Of a stretch of DNA of 64,000 bases, positions 45,002-52,683 are shown one piece after another (position 1 is the first letter of the stretch; each line of letters starts with the position of its first letter). Source of the DNA: Chloroflexota bacterium (lineage in GTDB: Bacteria; Chloroflexota; Anaerolineae; Anaerolineales; VGOW01); assembly GCA_016197225.1 (NCBI GenBank), contig JACPWC010000006.1, positions 1 through 64,000 of the forward strand, given 5' to 3'. The notes under the pieces are model-generated. The model had not been told where the DNA came from, made no database searches, and worked only from the letters and a program-made list of their open reading frames with translations. The position numbers and the translations under genes were made by a program.

Positions 45002-45889
45002 TTACTCGGCGTCGCTCCGCCGGGCCTCGGCGGCTTGCTCGGTGATCTCGCGAATGTCGGAGAAATCGTTGGCCGAGGTGACAATGCCAACCTTCAGAAG
45101 CATGAGCGGCATTTGCTGGTCGGCGTTGTTGTCGCCTTTGGTGATGATAAAACCGCGCTCGCGATCAATAAAGGAATAGTGGGTCTTGATCTCTTCGGCG
45201 AAGCGGGCCTTGAGCCGGGCGCGGATGGCGGCGGCATTGGACTCGCCGGCGATGACGATGAAGTTGTCGCCGCCGGGGTGGCCGATAAAGTCGTTGGGCG
45301 TGCCGTGTTGATCCACCACTTCGCGAATGAGCAGGGCCGTAAACCGCAAGACCTCGTCGCCGGCCACAAAGCCGTACACTTCCTTGAACGGATCGTAGGT
45401 CTCGATTTTGCAATCCATGTAAGCCCAGTCGGCGGCGCGCATAATCTTGCGCAGTTCATCCTCGATCAGCCGGCCCGAGGGCAGGCCGGAGCGCGGGTCG
45501 GAGAGGTTTTGCAGTTGCGAACGGGTGATGGCGTTTTGCACGCGGAGCTTAAGCTCTTCGATGTCGAACGGTTTGGTGATGTAATCGTCCGCGCCCAACT
45601 CCAGCCCGGCAATGCGGTCGGAGCGCTCGTCCTTTTGCGTCAGAAAAATGATGGGGATGTGACTGGTGCGGGTGGTCTGCCGCAGTTGGCGGCAGACGGC
45701 GTAGCCGTCCATGTCGGGCAACATGATGTCGAGCACGATCAAATGAGGCAATTGCTGGCGGGCAAGCGTCATGGCCTCGCCTCCGCGCGGAGCTATATTC
45801 ACGTCGTACCCCTGGCCGCTGAAATAAATCCTCAGCATGTTCGAAATGTCGAAGTCGTCTTCTACGATCAGGATTCTGCCTTTAGCCAT
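45002..45889 (-). CDS. Response regulator with degenerate GGDEF domain
   Basis: 295 residues from the ATG at 45889, placed 7 nt after GGAGG. The N-terminal receiver has EDD, LDIMLPDMDGY with the phosphoacceptor Asp, and TKPFD. The second domain begins DPRSGLPSGRLIEDEL (like D-LTGLPNR) and carries HPGGDNFIVIAG where an active diguanylate cyclase has GG(D/E)EF. The Glu-to-Asn change predicts loss of cyclase activity; it may bind GTP or c-di-GMP or serve as a scaffold. First gene of the kinase transcription unit. Confidence 0.88.
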   Translation of the reverse strand: MAKGRILIVEDDFDISNMLRIYFSGQGYDVNIAPRGGEAMTLARQQLPHLIVLDIMLPDMDGYAVCRQLRQTTRTSHIPIIFLTQKDERSDRIAGLELGADDYITKPFDIEELKLRVQNAITRSQLQNLSDPRSGLPSGRLIEDELRKIMRAADWAYMDCKIETYDPFKEVYGFVAGDEVLRFTALLIREVVDQHGTPNDFIGHPGGDNFIVIAGESNAAAIRARLKARFAEEIKTHYSFIDRERGFIITKGDNNADQQMPLMLLKVGIVTSANDFSDIREITEQAAEARRSDAE

Positions 45890-46032
45890 TGCATTACCTC
45901 CCAAATAAGGAAACCCGGAGCGGGCGAGGATGGATAGCTTAATCTTACTTTAGACCGAGATCGGCGGCAACTTGAGAGCGGCGCGAACATCCGGCCCCGG
46001 GCCGCCTGTTCATGGTCTGGCGTTCATGGGGG

Positions 46033-47316
46033 TCACCACGACTCCCGGACTTCCTCCCCCAACCGGGGATAGAGCCGGGGGTGCTTGCTCGCATCTTTGA
46101 GTTTGTGATGGTCGCTCTCTTCATATATTACATTCTTGCTGATCACTCGCCGCTCGGGTGAGGCGAATAAGACAACATCAGACTCGATAGTACGGGCCGG
46201 ATAAATGATCAGGCCACTGCCTATCCGGCAGTTGTGGCCGACACTGCCACCCAGCACCGGGCGGCCCGCCTCGGCCAGCGAGCCATCTCCGGCCAGCGCC
46301 CGGAGCGGGGCCGGGATGAGATTGTAATCGGTGAAGGTGTTGCCGGCGCCGATGAAGGTGTTGCGGCCCACCACGCACATTTGCAGGCAGGTGTTCTGGG
46401 CCACCATGGTGTGATCCATGAGCGTCGTCAGATAGAGCGCGGCCCGGAAGGGCAGGAAGCACCCGTCGCCCACCACGCTGAGCATGAGTTGGCAACCCTG
46501 AGAGATGGTGGTGTTATTGCCGATGATGCAGTTGTCAATGACGACCCCGGCTTCAATGTTGACGTTATCGCCGATGCTGGTGGGGCCGAGGATGACGGCG
46601 CTGGGGTTGATGCTGCAATTACGGCCAACGGTGACGAGCCTGGAGGAGGAAAGCACTTGCCGTTGTTCCAGCAAAGCCTGCCAGAGCACTTGCAGTTTGA
46701 ACATCAGGTCATTCTCGATGCGGGCTTCGACGCGCGCCCCGCGCGAGAATAAGCCAAAGATGGCGTCGGCGATGAAAATGTGGACCCAGCTTTCGATAGA
46801 AAGGCAACTGCGTAACGGAACCTGAAAGGTAAGCTGGCCTTTCTCGGTCGCCATATAAGTCGGGATTCGATAGTAGCCGATCTCACGCTCCTGGAAGTCA
46901 ATCACCAGCGGCTCGGTGTGGTTCACCGGCCCGTTGGGGAAATACCAGAGGTCGGCCAGGTAGAGGTCGTCGTACTGAGTGTAGCCTTGAGCGAGGGGCA
47001 GGGCGTGTTGGGTGAAGGCTTTGTTGGTCTTGGCGAAGGCGGCCCGGCGAGGGCGGCCCGACTTGATGGCTTCGGTGAGAAACGCGGTGAGGTAGCCTTC
47101 GTCGAAAAACAAGTTGTCGCGATAAACGACCTGCTCAACCGGGTCGGAGGGAACGTCGGTGAACTGGCCGGACGGGACTTCACGCTCTTCGGTGGCATAG
47201 GGCGCCAGCAAGTCGCGCTGGTGGAGCCAGAGCGGCTTGTTGTGCACGCGCAAGTCGCGGGCGGGTTCGTTGAAGGGCGAGAGATAACAGTTGTGCCGCA
47301 GGATGACTTTTCGCAT
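46033..47316 (-). CDS. Left-handed beta-helix (hexapeptide repeat) protein, GlmU-like
   Basis: 427 residues. An N-terminal ~190-residue region of unknown type (RKVILRHNCYLSPFNEPARDLR ... FNEP) is followed by hexapeptide repeats: VTVGRNCSINPSAVILGPTSIGDNVNIEAGVVIDNCIIGNNTTISQG and a second block around CVVGRNTFIGAGNTFTDYN and SVGHNCRIGSGLIIYPARTI. This is the fold of sugar-nucleotide acyltransferases and pyrophosphorylases. No nucleotidyltransferase signature is visible in the first half, so it is probably an acyltransferase-like or structural protein. Predicted cytoplasmic. Gene lies between the kinase and V4R units. Confidence 0.78.
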   Translation of the reverse strand: MRKVILRHNCYLSPFNEPARDLRVHNKPLWLHQRDLLAPYATEEREVPSGQFTDVPSDPVEQVVYRDNLFFDEGYLTAFLTEAIKSGRPRRAAFAKTNKAFTQHALPLAQGYTQYDDLYLADLWYFPNGPVNHTEPLVIDFQEREIGYYRIPTYMATEKGQLTFQVPLRSCLSIESWVHIFIADAIFGLFSRGARVEARIENDLMFKLQVLWQALLEQRQVLSSSRLVTVGRNCSINPSAVILGPTSIGDNVNIEAGVVIDNCIIGNNTTISQGCQLMLSVVGDGCFLPFRAALYLTTLMDHTMVAQNTCLQMCVVGRNTFIGAGNTFTDYNLIPAPLRALAGDGSLAEAGRPVLGGSVGHNCRIGSGLIIYPARTIESDVVLFASPERRVISKNVIYEESDHHKLKDASKHPRLYPRLGEEVRESW

Positions 47317-47488
47317 AAAGGCGCGTTCTCAGGCAGGCTGATCGTAACGCAAATAAAGCATCCGCGCCATGCGCTGGCAGGGCGGGAGGCCGGAAAGTAT
47401 GGGCCGTTCTCAAGGAAATACTAGCCGATTGGCCGTGACAAGTAAAGCCTGACCCCGGTTGCGGATGCGTTTCAGTTTGGGGGTAAAA

Positions 47489-47550
47489 GACAACGGATCC
47501 GGCGAATTTCACGGATTGAGACATCCGTTCAATTCGTTGAATCCGTTGTC
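47489..47550. repeat. GACAACGGAT-family palindromic repeat, full copy
   Basis: Perfect ends GACAACGGAT and ATCCGTTGTC, with inner imperfect arms. Homologous to 16292-16349 in reverse complement. Located in the 255-bp gap after the V4R gene; no gene in the rest of that gap. Confidence 0.85.
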
Positions 47551-47571
47551 TCTAAAAAAGGCGGCTAAACC

Positions 47572-48213
47572 TTAGTCCAGAGGTTTTTTATCTATGACGA
47601 TGGTGCAGGTTTCGTCGCCGCGAGCGATGCAGGCGATCTCCTGCACCGAGAAGTTTTTGCCGCCGCTCACCCAGTAGAGCGACTCTTGCAAAATGCCGAC
47701 GGCCAGGTGACAGCACGGCGAGTCGGATTTGCGGTTCCAGCAAATGGGGCATCGTTCGATGTGCCAGAGCAGGCGGTCTTCTTCTTCGCCCAGCCGGACG
47801 CGCTGGTCGGTGTATTTGTTGAAGGTGTCGGCGAAGACTTCAGCGCCCACTTTGAGCTTCATATTTAAGGGCAGGAGGCGGAAGGCCAGGTCGGCGATGC
47901 CGAGCACCGGGCCGAACTCTTTGAGGCCGTATTTGAAGCAGGCTCGCCCGGCGCGCAGGGCCAGGCCGCGCCCGCCGCGTGGGCCGTACATGTCGTCGAG
48001 GGCTTGTTGGATGGCGCCCACGTCGTCGAAGCTGAACTGGCGGTCGAAGTTGTTGGGCGGGTAGTTGTTGATGAGGTGCCGCAGTTTGGCTAAGTTGAGG
48101 ATGGCGTTCACGCCGTTGCGGCCCATGATTTCTTCCATGGCCAGCAGAACGATGCGGCCAATTTTGTTGGGGTAGTAATACCTCGGCGCAACCGCCGTTT
48201 GCTCCGTCGTCAT
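47572..48213 (-). CDS. V4R (4-vinyl reductase-like) domain protein
   Basis: 213 residues. The C-terminal 80 residues match V4R: CPICWNRKSDSPCCHLAVGILQESLYWVSGGKNFSVQEIACIARGDETCTIVI. V4R domains bind small hydrophobic ligands and often contain Cys-ligated metal; here C-x2-C, CC and a later Cys are available. The N-terminus contains helical PNKIGRIVLLAMEEIMGRNGVNAILNLAKL. It overlaps the alpha/beta hydrolase gene by 4 bp (ATGA). Probably a ligand-sensing partner of the operon; the ligand is unknown. Confidence 0.85.
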   Translation of the reverse strand: MTTEQTAVAPRYYYPNKIGRIVLLAMEEIMGRNGVNAILNLAKLRHLINNYPPNNFDRQFSFDDVGAIQQALDDMYGPRGGRGLALRAGRACFKYGLKEFGPVLGIADLAFRLLPLNMKLKVGAEVFADTFNKYTDQRVRLGEEEDRLLWHIERCPICWNRKSDSPCCHLAVGILQESLYWVSGGKNFSVQEIACIARGDETCTIVIDKKPLD

Positions 48214-49004
48214 TCTTTACCGTCCAGAAAATCTTTGAGGGTGCCGATGAATTTTTCCGGCTCGTCAATCATCGGGAAGTGCCGCGAGCCGCGCATGACT
48301 TCGATGCGGGCGTGCGGCACGCCGGCTCGGAGCGGCTCGTATTGCCGGGGGTGGACGATGGTGTCGCCCACGCCATAGATGCCCAAAGTCGGCACGCGCA
48401 CCTCGCCCAGCTGCGGGCGCAGGTCGGTGCGGCGCAAACTGCCAATGGAGGCAAAGAATGATTCCAGCGTCGTTTTCGACAAATCGCGCTCTTGCATCCG
48501 ATACCAGCCCAGCGGGTCTTTGTTGACGATGAGGGGCGAGAAGGCGCGCACGCCAAGCCGCAATAACGTCGGCATGTTGTAAACCGGAATGGCAACGGGC
48601 CGATACCCGGCCAGCCGCAGAAACAAATTGAGCGAGTTGCCCACGATGGGCGACCCGACGACGACGACCTTTTGCACCCGCTTCGGGTAACGGACGGCGA
48701 CGCTCAAGCTGACCGTGCCACCCATGCTGTGGCCCACCAGCGGCGCCGACTCGATGCCAAGCTGTTGCATGAACTGCTCGACCAGCGAGACAAAATCGGC
48801 GACGGCGTAGGTTTCGCGCTTCTTACCCGAATCGCCGAAGCCCCAGAAGTCCAGGGCGTAGGTGCGGTAGCCCTTGCCCAGCACTTCCATCGTCCTCTGC
48901 CACAGGCCCCACGAGCCGAGCCAGCCATGAAGCAGAACGACCGGCTTGCCCTGGCCGTAGGTTTCGTAGTGGACGATGCCTTGATCGGTGACGATTGAAC
49001 TCAC
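48210..49004 (-). CDS. Alpha/beta hydrolase, catalytically intact paralogue
   Basis: 264 residues. LLHGWLGSWGLWQ oxyanion loop, LDFWGFGDSGKK, nucleophile elbow LVGHSMGGTVSL (Ser present), acid in GVGDTIVHP and His in GSRHFPMID. Substrate not predictable; esterase, lipase or similar. Shares the HGWLGSW and GFGDSGKK blocks with the 35963-36742 protein, showing duplication within the cluster. Followed by the V4R gene with a 4-bp overlap and preceded by the GTPase gene. Confidence 0.9.
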   Translation of the reverse strand: MSSIVTDQGIVHYETYGQGKPVVLLHGWLGSWGLWQRTMEVLGKGYRTYALDFWGFGDSGKKRETYAVADFVSLVEQFMQQLGIESAPLVGHSMGGTVSLSVAVRYPKRVQKVVVVGSPIVGNSLNLFLRLAGYRPVAIPVYNMPTLLRLGVRAFSPLIVNKDPLGWYRMQERDLSKTTLESFFASIGSLRRTDLRPQLGEVRVPTLGIYGVGDTIVHPRQYEPLRAGVPHARIEVMRGSRHFPMIDEPEKFIGTLKDFLDGKE

Positions 49005-49025
49005 AGCCGGAAGGCCCCGCCGGGC

Positions 49026-49556
49026 CTAGGCCTCCATCTCAGCCAGGATGCTGTAGAGCAATTCCAGCAGAACCGATTTCACGCTTTCGCGGTCGGTGGC
49101 GACGCAGGGCAACAGTTTGACGTTAGGATCGAGACGGAGGGCGATTCGCAAATCTTCGGGCGCCCAGGCTTCGGGGTGATCTTGTTTGTTGGCCGCCACC
49201 ACGTAGGGAGTGGGGGCGTAGGCCCGGAACGTTTCCAGGATGCTCTTGGCCTCGCGAAAAGTTTCGGGCCGCGAACTGTCCACCATCACCACAAAGCCCA
49301 ACATGCCTTCCGACAAAATTTCCCACATGAAGTCGAACCGGCGCTGGCCGGGCGTGCCAAACAAGTACAGCACCAGTTCGGCGTCCACCGTAATGCGGCC
49401 AAAGTCCATGGCCACGGTGGTGCTTTCTTTGATCTTCTCGGCTTCCGACGAAATTTTGCGCTCAGTCCGGACGACATCAATTTCGCTGATGGTGCTGATG
49501 AATTGTGTTTTGCCCGAACTGAACGGGCCGGTGACGACCATTTTGACGGTTTGCAT
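49026..49556 (-). CDS. Ras/MglA-like small GTPase (COG2229 type)
   Basis: 176 residues. G1 TGPFSSGKTQF, switch with TTVAMDFGRI, G3-like YLFGTPGQRRFDFMW (the classical DxxG Asp is replaced, as is usual in this subgroup), G4 NKQDHPEA, and a G5-like CVAT. Related to bacterial MglA/CvnD GTPases, which act with roadblock or DUF742/DUF4388-type partners in polarity or multi-component kinase complexes. The DUF4388 gene is immediately upstream (18 bp), so the pair is likely functional together. Confidence 0.88.
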   Translation of the reverse strand: MQTVKMVVTGPFSSGKTQFISTISEIDVVRTERKISSEAEKIKESTTVAMDFGRITVDAELVLYLFGTPGQRRFDFMWEILSEGMLGFVVMVDSSRPETFREAKSILETFRAYAPTPYVVAANKQDHPEAWAPEDLRIALRLDPNVKLLPCVATDRESVKSVLLELLYSILAEMEA

Positions 49557-49574
49557 GCGTTTCTACTCCCACCC

Positions 49575-50399
49575 TTACAATGAGCGGATTCTCGAAATGA
49601 GTTTGTTGACCAGCGACTTCTCCTGCTCTTTGGCCGCCTCTGTCAGGGGCTTGCGTTGCGGGGCGTTGGTCAGGGGCCGGGTTCCGGCGGGCCGCACCAG
49701 CTCCACCAGCCCGGCCTGCAGAAGGCCGTAGACGATGCGGCGCAGGTCGAGATCGCTCATGTTGTTGGCTTTGGCAATTTGCCGCATGGTATTCTTGGGG
49801 TTGATGTACGACACCACCTTCCACTCTTCCACGTTGAGGTTGACGTTCTTCAGGCGGGCGTCGGGCTTGTCGGTGAACTTGAGAGCCAGGTCGAGGTTGG
49901 GCAGTTCTTCCTGCAACTGCTCCCACTCGCGCATGCGCCGCGAGCCTTCGATGATGACGTTGTCGAGGTCAATCGGCACGGTGATGCGCTCGACCGGCGG
50001 CGAGGCGTTGGCTTCAAAGTTGAAGATGCCTTCGACCCAGGTGAAGAGGCGGTAGGCCACGTCCAGAATATGTTGTTTGATGCTTTGCAGGATTTCGGTC
50101 TGGGTGACGTAGCCGGAGTTGATTAATAGAAGGCCGAGGGCTTTGTCGTTGGCGGCCTCGCTTCGCTGGCGCAGCGCCCTGGCCTGCTCGTCGGTAAGCT
50201 TGCCCACCTTGCGCAAAACGTAGGTGAGGTTGGGGTCTTCGTTTCCCACCTGGGCAAAAATTAACTTGCCTTCGCGGAAGGCCATGCGCGCCGCTTCGGT
50301 GGGGCCTTCGATGGTCAGAGTGCCGGTCTTGCGGGCCAGGCTGATGAGGTTGAGTAATTTATCGGTGCTAAAGTCGCGCAGGTTGCCGCGGAGTGGCAT
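49575..50399 (-). CDS. DUF4388 (PATAN-like) protein
   Basis: 274 residues. The N-terminal LRGNLRDFSTDKLLNLISLARKTGTLTIEG and FREGKLIFAQVGN block is DUF4388, found with response regulators and GTPases. A C-terminal part contains a winged-helix-like stretch (TMRQIAKANNMSDLDLRRIVYGLLQAGLVEL). First gene of an operon with GTPase, hydrolase and V4R genes; it has a good promoter. Predicted scaffold or effector binding protein. Confidence 0.88.
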   Translation of the reverse strand: MPLRGNLRDFSTDKLLNLISLARKTGTLTIEGPTEAARMAFREGKLIFAQVGNEDPNLTYVLRKVGKLTDEQARALRQRSEAANDKALGLLLINSGYVTQTEILQSIKQHILDVAYRLFTWVEGIFNFEANASPPVERITVPIDLDNVIIEGSRRMREWEQLQEELPNLDLALKFTDKPDARLKNVNLNVEEWKVVSYINPKNTMRQIAKANNMSDLDLRRIVYGLLQAGLVELVRPAGTRPLTNAPQRKPLTEAAKEQEKSLVNKLISRIRSL

Positions 50400-50438
50400 T
50401 GTTCCCTCTTACTGCTTGCCCAATAGGAATTTGGTCGG

Positions 50439-50466
50439 ATTATACCTGTAAGCGAGATAAAGTCAA
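50439..50466 (-). promoter_or_regulatory. Promoter of the DUF4388-GTPase-hydrolase-V4R operon
   Basis: TTGACT (50466-50461), 16-nt spacer, TATAAT (50444-50439). Start about 50432, leader about 33 nt. Confidence 0.75.
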
Positions 50467-50602
50467 AGAAAGGTTGATGCGTATCGAAATTTGCAGAACA
50501 ATCTTGACCAGGAATTGACGTTTCTGCCTGTTTAGACTGGACAACAAGATGCTGAACACGAGTCGTGCAGTTGTGACCAACGGCCAACAGCGGTATGTTT
50601 GC

Positions 50603-50765
50603 GCCCCGTAGCAAGGCGGAGTGGGCTATCCCTTTGGCGAGAGTCGCATCAGGCTGATTCTGCCAATCCGCACTCTTTATGCGGTGCTTCTCGGCAGTCG
50701 CGAAGCGGGGCGGCTTTGAGGGCAAGCGGCTGGCGGGTTAAGCTTCAAGAAGCCTTGCCGCACAA
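50603..50765 (+). ncRNA. Candidate structured RNA in the 425-bp intergenic region
   Basis: No convincing protein gene lies in 50400-50824. The segment has nested pairing: GCCCCG (50603) with CGGGGC (50706), CTGCC (50660) with GGCAG (50693), CCGCA (50668) with TGCGG (50680), and GCAAGGC (50611) with GCCTTGC (50752), plus small local hairpins. A terminator usable on the plus strand follows at 50766-50800. No known family was recognised, and no clear promoter was found. Strand is a guess from the terminator. Confidence 0.35.
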
Positions 50766-50800
50766 AACAAAACACGAAGCATCTTTGCTTCGTGTTTTTG
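50766..50800. terminator. Terminator of miaB, usable on both strands
   Basis: AACACGAAGCA ... TGCTTCGTGTT stem with TTTTTG on plus and TTTTGTTTTG on minus. Confidence 0.85.
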
Positions 50801-50824
50801 ATCTCCCAACCATCCAACCCCCGA

Positions 50825-52177
50825 CTACCCGACTACAGCCCCTTGCATGCTCCACGGCCCAGTCTTCGTAATCTTAATCTCCGCCAGCCGCCCTTTCCAA
50901 TCCAGATCGCCATCTTCAAAGAAGACGATCTTGTTATTGCGCGTCCGGCCCTTCCACTTGCCTTTGTGGTTCTCTTCCACCAAAATTTCAACCGTCCCGC
51001 CGAGAAGTCTGGCGTTGATGTCGCCGACAATTTGAGCCTGCATGTCGTCCAGCGCCTTGAGCCGCCGCATCTTTTCTTCTTCGGGCACGTCGTCGGCCAT
51101 TCGGCGCTCGGCCACCGTGCCGGGGCGGGGCGAGTAGCGGGCCAGGTGGGCCACGTCCAGCTTGAGTTCGGCCAGCAGGTCGTAGGTGCGCTGAAACTCG
51201 TCGGCGGTCTCGCCGGGGAAGCCGACGATGATGTCGGTGGCGATGGACGCGCCGGGGAGGCGGGCGCGGATGCGCTCGATCAGCCGCCGGTAATCGTCGG
51301 CGGTGTAGCCGCGCTTCATGTCGGCCAGCACTTTGTCGTCGCCGGCCTGCACCGGCGCTTCGATGTGCTCACACACTTTAGGCAGTTCGGCCACGGCGTC
51401 GAGCAAGTCGTCGGTCATGTAACCAGGATGTGAGGTGAGGAAGCGGATGCGCTCCAGCCCGTCAATGTCGTTGATGACGCGAAGCAGTTGGGCCAGGTTC
51501 GGGCCGTCGCTGATGTCTTTGCCGTAGCGATCCACAATCTGGCCGAGCAGAGTCACTTCCTTCACGCCCTGAGCCACCAGGCCTCTTACCTCAGCCGCGA
51601 TCTCGCCCACCGGCCGCGAGCGTTCGACGCCGCGCCGGAAAGGAATGATGCAGAAGGTACAGGCGTGCGAACAGCCGAAGACCACCGGCACGTGCGCCGA
51701 CACGGCCTGCCCGCGTTCGGCCACCGGCAAGGTGAAGCCGCCGGTTTGCGGGTTGAGCACGGTGGTCAATTCGTCTTGCAAAGCAAAGCGGCGGGCGGTC
51801 TCAACTTCGGCGGGCGAGAGGCCGTTGCGCTCGGCCAGGAACTGCACCAGCGGCCCCGGCTCGGACGGCGGCGAGAACACGTCCACCAGCGGGAAGGCTT
51901 GCTTGAGGCGGTCGCCGCCTTTGACGCCGACCATGCACCCCATCAAGTTGACGACGACACCCGGATTCTTTTTCTTCAGCGGGGCCAGCATCGTCAGGCG
52001 GCCTACCGCCGCATCCTCAGCCTGCTGGCGAACCACGCAGGTGTTGAGGACGATCACATCGGCGGCCTCAACGCTCTCGGCGGGCGCGTAGCCGATCCCC
52101 TCCAGCGCGCTCGACACACGCTGAGAGTCGGCGGTGTTCATCTGGCAACCCCAGGTTTGGATGAAATACGATTTCAT
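50825..52177 (-). CDS. miaB: tRNA-2-methylthio-N6-dimethylallyladenosine synthase
   Basis: 450 residues. Radical SAM methylthiotransferase acting on A37 of tRNAs. N-terminal UPF0004 domain with TWGCQMNTADSQ, NTCVVRQQAEDA and the third cluster Cys (LMGCMV); the radical-SAM core has GCSHACTFCIIPF (CxxxCxxC); and a TRAM domain at the C-terminus (VGDINARLLGGTVEILVEE, TRNNKIVFFEDGDL). Full length. ATG at 52177, with no strong ribosome site. Confidence 0.95.
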   Translation of the reverse strand: MKSYFIQTWGCQMNTADSQRVSSALEGIGYAPAESVEAADVIVLNTCVVRQQAEDAAVGRLTMLAPLKKKNPGVVVNLMGCMVGVKGGDRLKQAFPLVDVFSPPSEPGPLVQFLAERNGLSPAEVETARRFALQDELTTVLNPQTGGFTLPVAERGQAVSAHVPVVFGCSHACTFCIIPFRRGVERSRPVGEIAAEVRGLVAQGVKEVTLLGQIVDRYGKDISDGPNLAQLLRVINDIDGLERIRFLTSHPGYMTDDLLDAVAELPKVCEHIEAPVQAGDDKVLADMKRGYTADDYRRLIERIRARLPGASIATDIIVGFPGETADEFQRTYDLLAELKLDVAHLARYSPRPGTVAERRMADDVPEEEKMRRLKALDDMQAQIVGDINARLLGGTVEILVEENHKGKWKGRTRNNKIVFFEDGDLDWKGRLAEIKITKTGPWSMQGAVVG

Positions 52178-52194
52178 GGTCTTCTGATTGTACC

Positions 52195-52226
52195 ATTTTG
52201 GATTTTAGATTGGGGATTTTGGATTG
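52195..52226. repeat. AT-rich GGATTTTGGATT repeat, left flank of the IVP gene
   Basis: ATTTTGGATTTTAGATTGGGGATTTTGGATTG. The right flank at 52654-52683 is an inverted relative, and a third copy is at 55600-55632. Confidence 0.6.
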
Positions 52227-52231
52227 TTCTG

Positions 52232-52594
52232 TCAGCGAGGCTTTCCTTTGTAACGCAAGGTCTTGATAGAAGCGACAGTCATGGCCAGGATTTCGCCGGC
52301 TTCTTTAGTCAGAGGAGAAGCCCGCTCGATTGCAATGATGCCGGATTCGACGAGCAACTCAAGCCAGTAAATTGTTTCGTCACTCTCTTCTTCAACGATG
52401 CCGAGTTTGGCTATCATGTCGGCAGGCGACCTGGCCCGGCACGCGGCCCGATAGTTGGCCCCGATTGAAGTGCCAGAGCGCAACAACTGCTTGCCGATCA
52501 TATCCGGCGTTCGCCCATGTGGCAAACCCTCTACCAGTTTGATCACTTCCAAAGCCAGCTTTTTCGTCCGTTGTTTGAAAATCTCCTCATTCAT
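52232..52594 (-). CDS. Four-helix bundle protein (23S rRNA intervening-sequence protein family)
   Basis: 120 residues. RTKKLALEVIKLVEGLP, GKQLLRSGTSIGANYRAACRARS and KLGIVEEESDETIYWLELLVESG are the family signature; four amphipathic helices. Encoded elsewhere inside 23S rRNA insertions, and as free genes in environmental bacteria. Function unknown. Flanked on both sides by inverted AT-rich repeats, which suggests a mobile cassette. Confidence 0.9.
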   Translation of the reverse strand: MNEEIFKQRTKKLALEVIKLVEGLPHGRTPDMIGKQLLRSGTSIGANYRAACRARSPADMIAKLGIVEEESDETIYWLELLVESGIIAIERASPLTKEAGEILAMTVASIKTLRYKGKPR

Positions 52595-52653
52595 GTTTGG
52601 TCTTCCTTTCTCCAGAAAAGTAATATATGACCCGCAAAGAACATGCAGGCTAT

Positions 52654-52683
52654 CAATTCAAAATCAAAAGTCCAAAATCCCCA
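52654..52683. repeat. AT-rich repeat, right flank of the IVP gene
   Basis: The reverse complement shares GGGGATTTTGGA with the left flank. It overlaps the last codons of the methyltransferase gene. Confidence 0.55.

Noticed and set aside
50581-50700. Second GEMM riboswitch on the minus strand (GGGGCGCAAAC block)
   Set aside because: Only one consensus block matches; the GGCAAACC and CTAA segments and the receptor are absent, and the downstream operon has its own promoter beyond this site.
50315-50725. 136-codon minus-strand frame overlapping the DUF4388 gene
   Set aside because: Spans the promoter and the structured region, different frame from DUF4388, no homology recognised.
50603-50765. 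Integron attC site, 4.5S RNA, RNase P RNA or tmRNA
   Set aside because: Conserved sequence marks of these families (core GTTRRRY/RYYYAAC pairs, GGAAGCAGCC, GAGGAAAGTCC, tRNA-like ends) were not found as matching sets.
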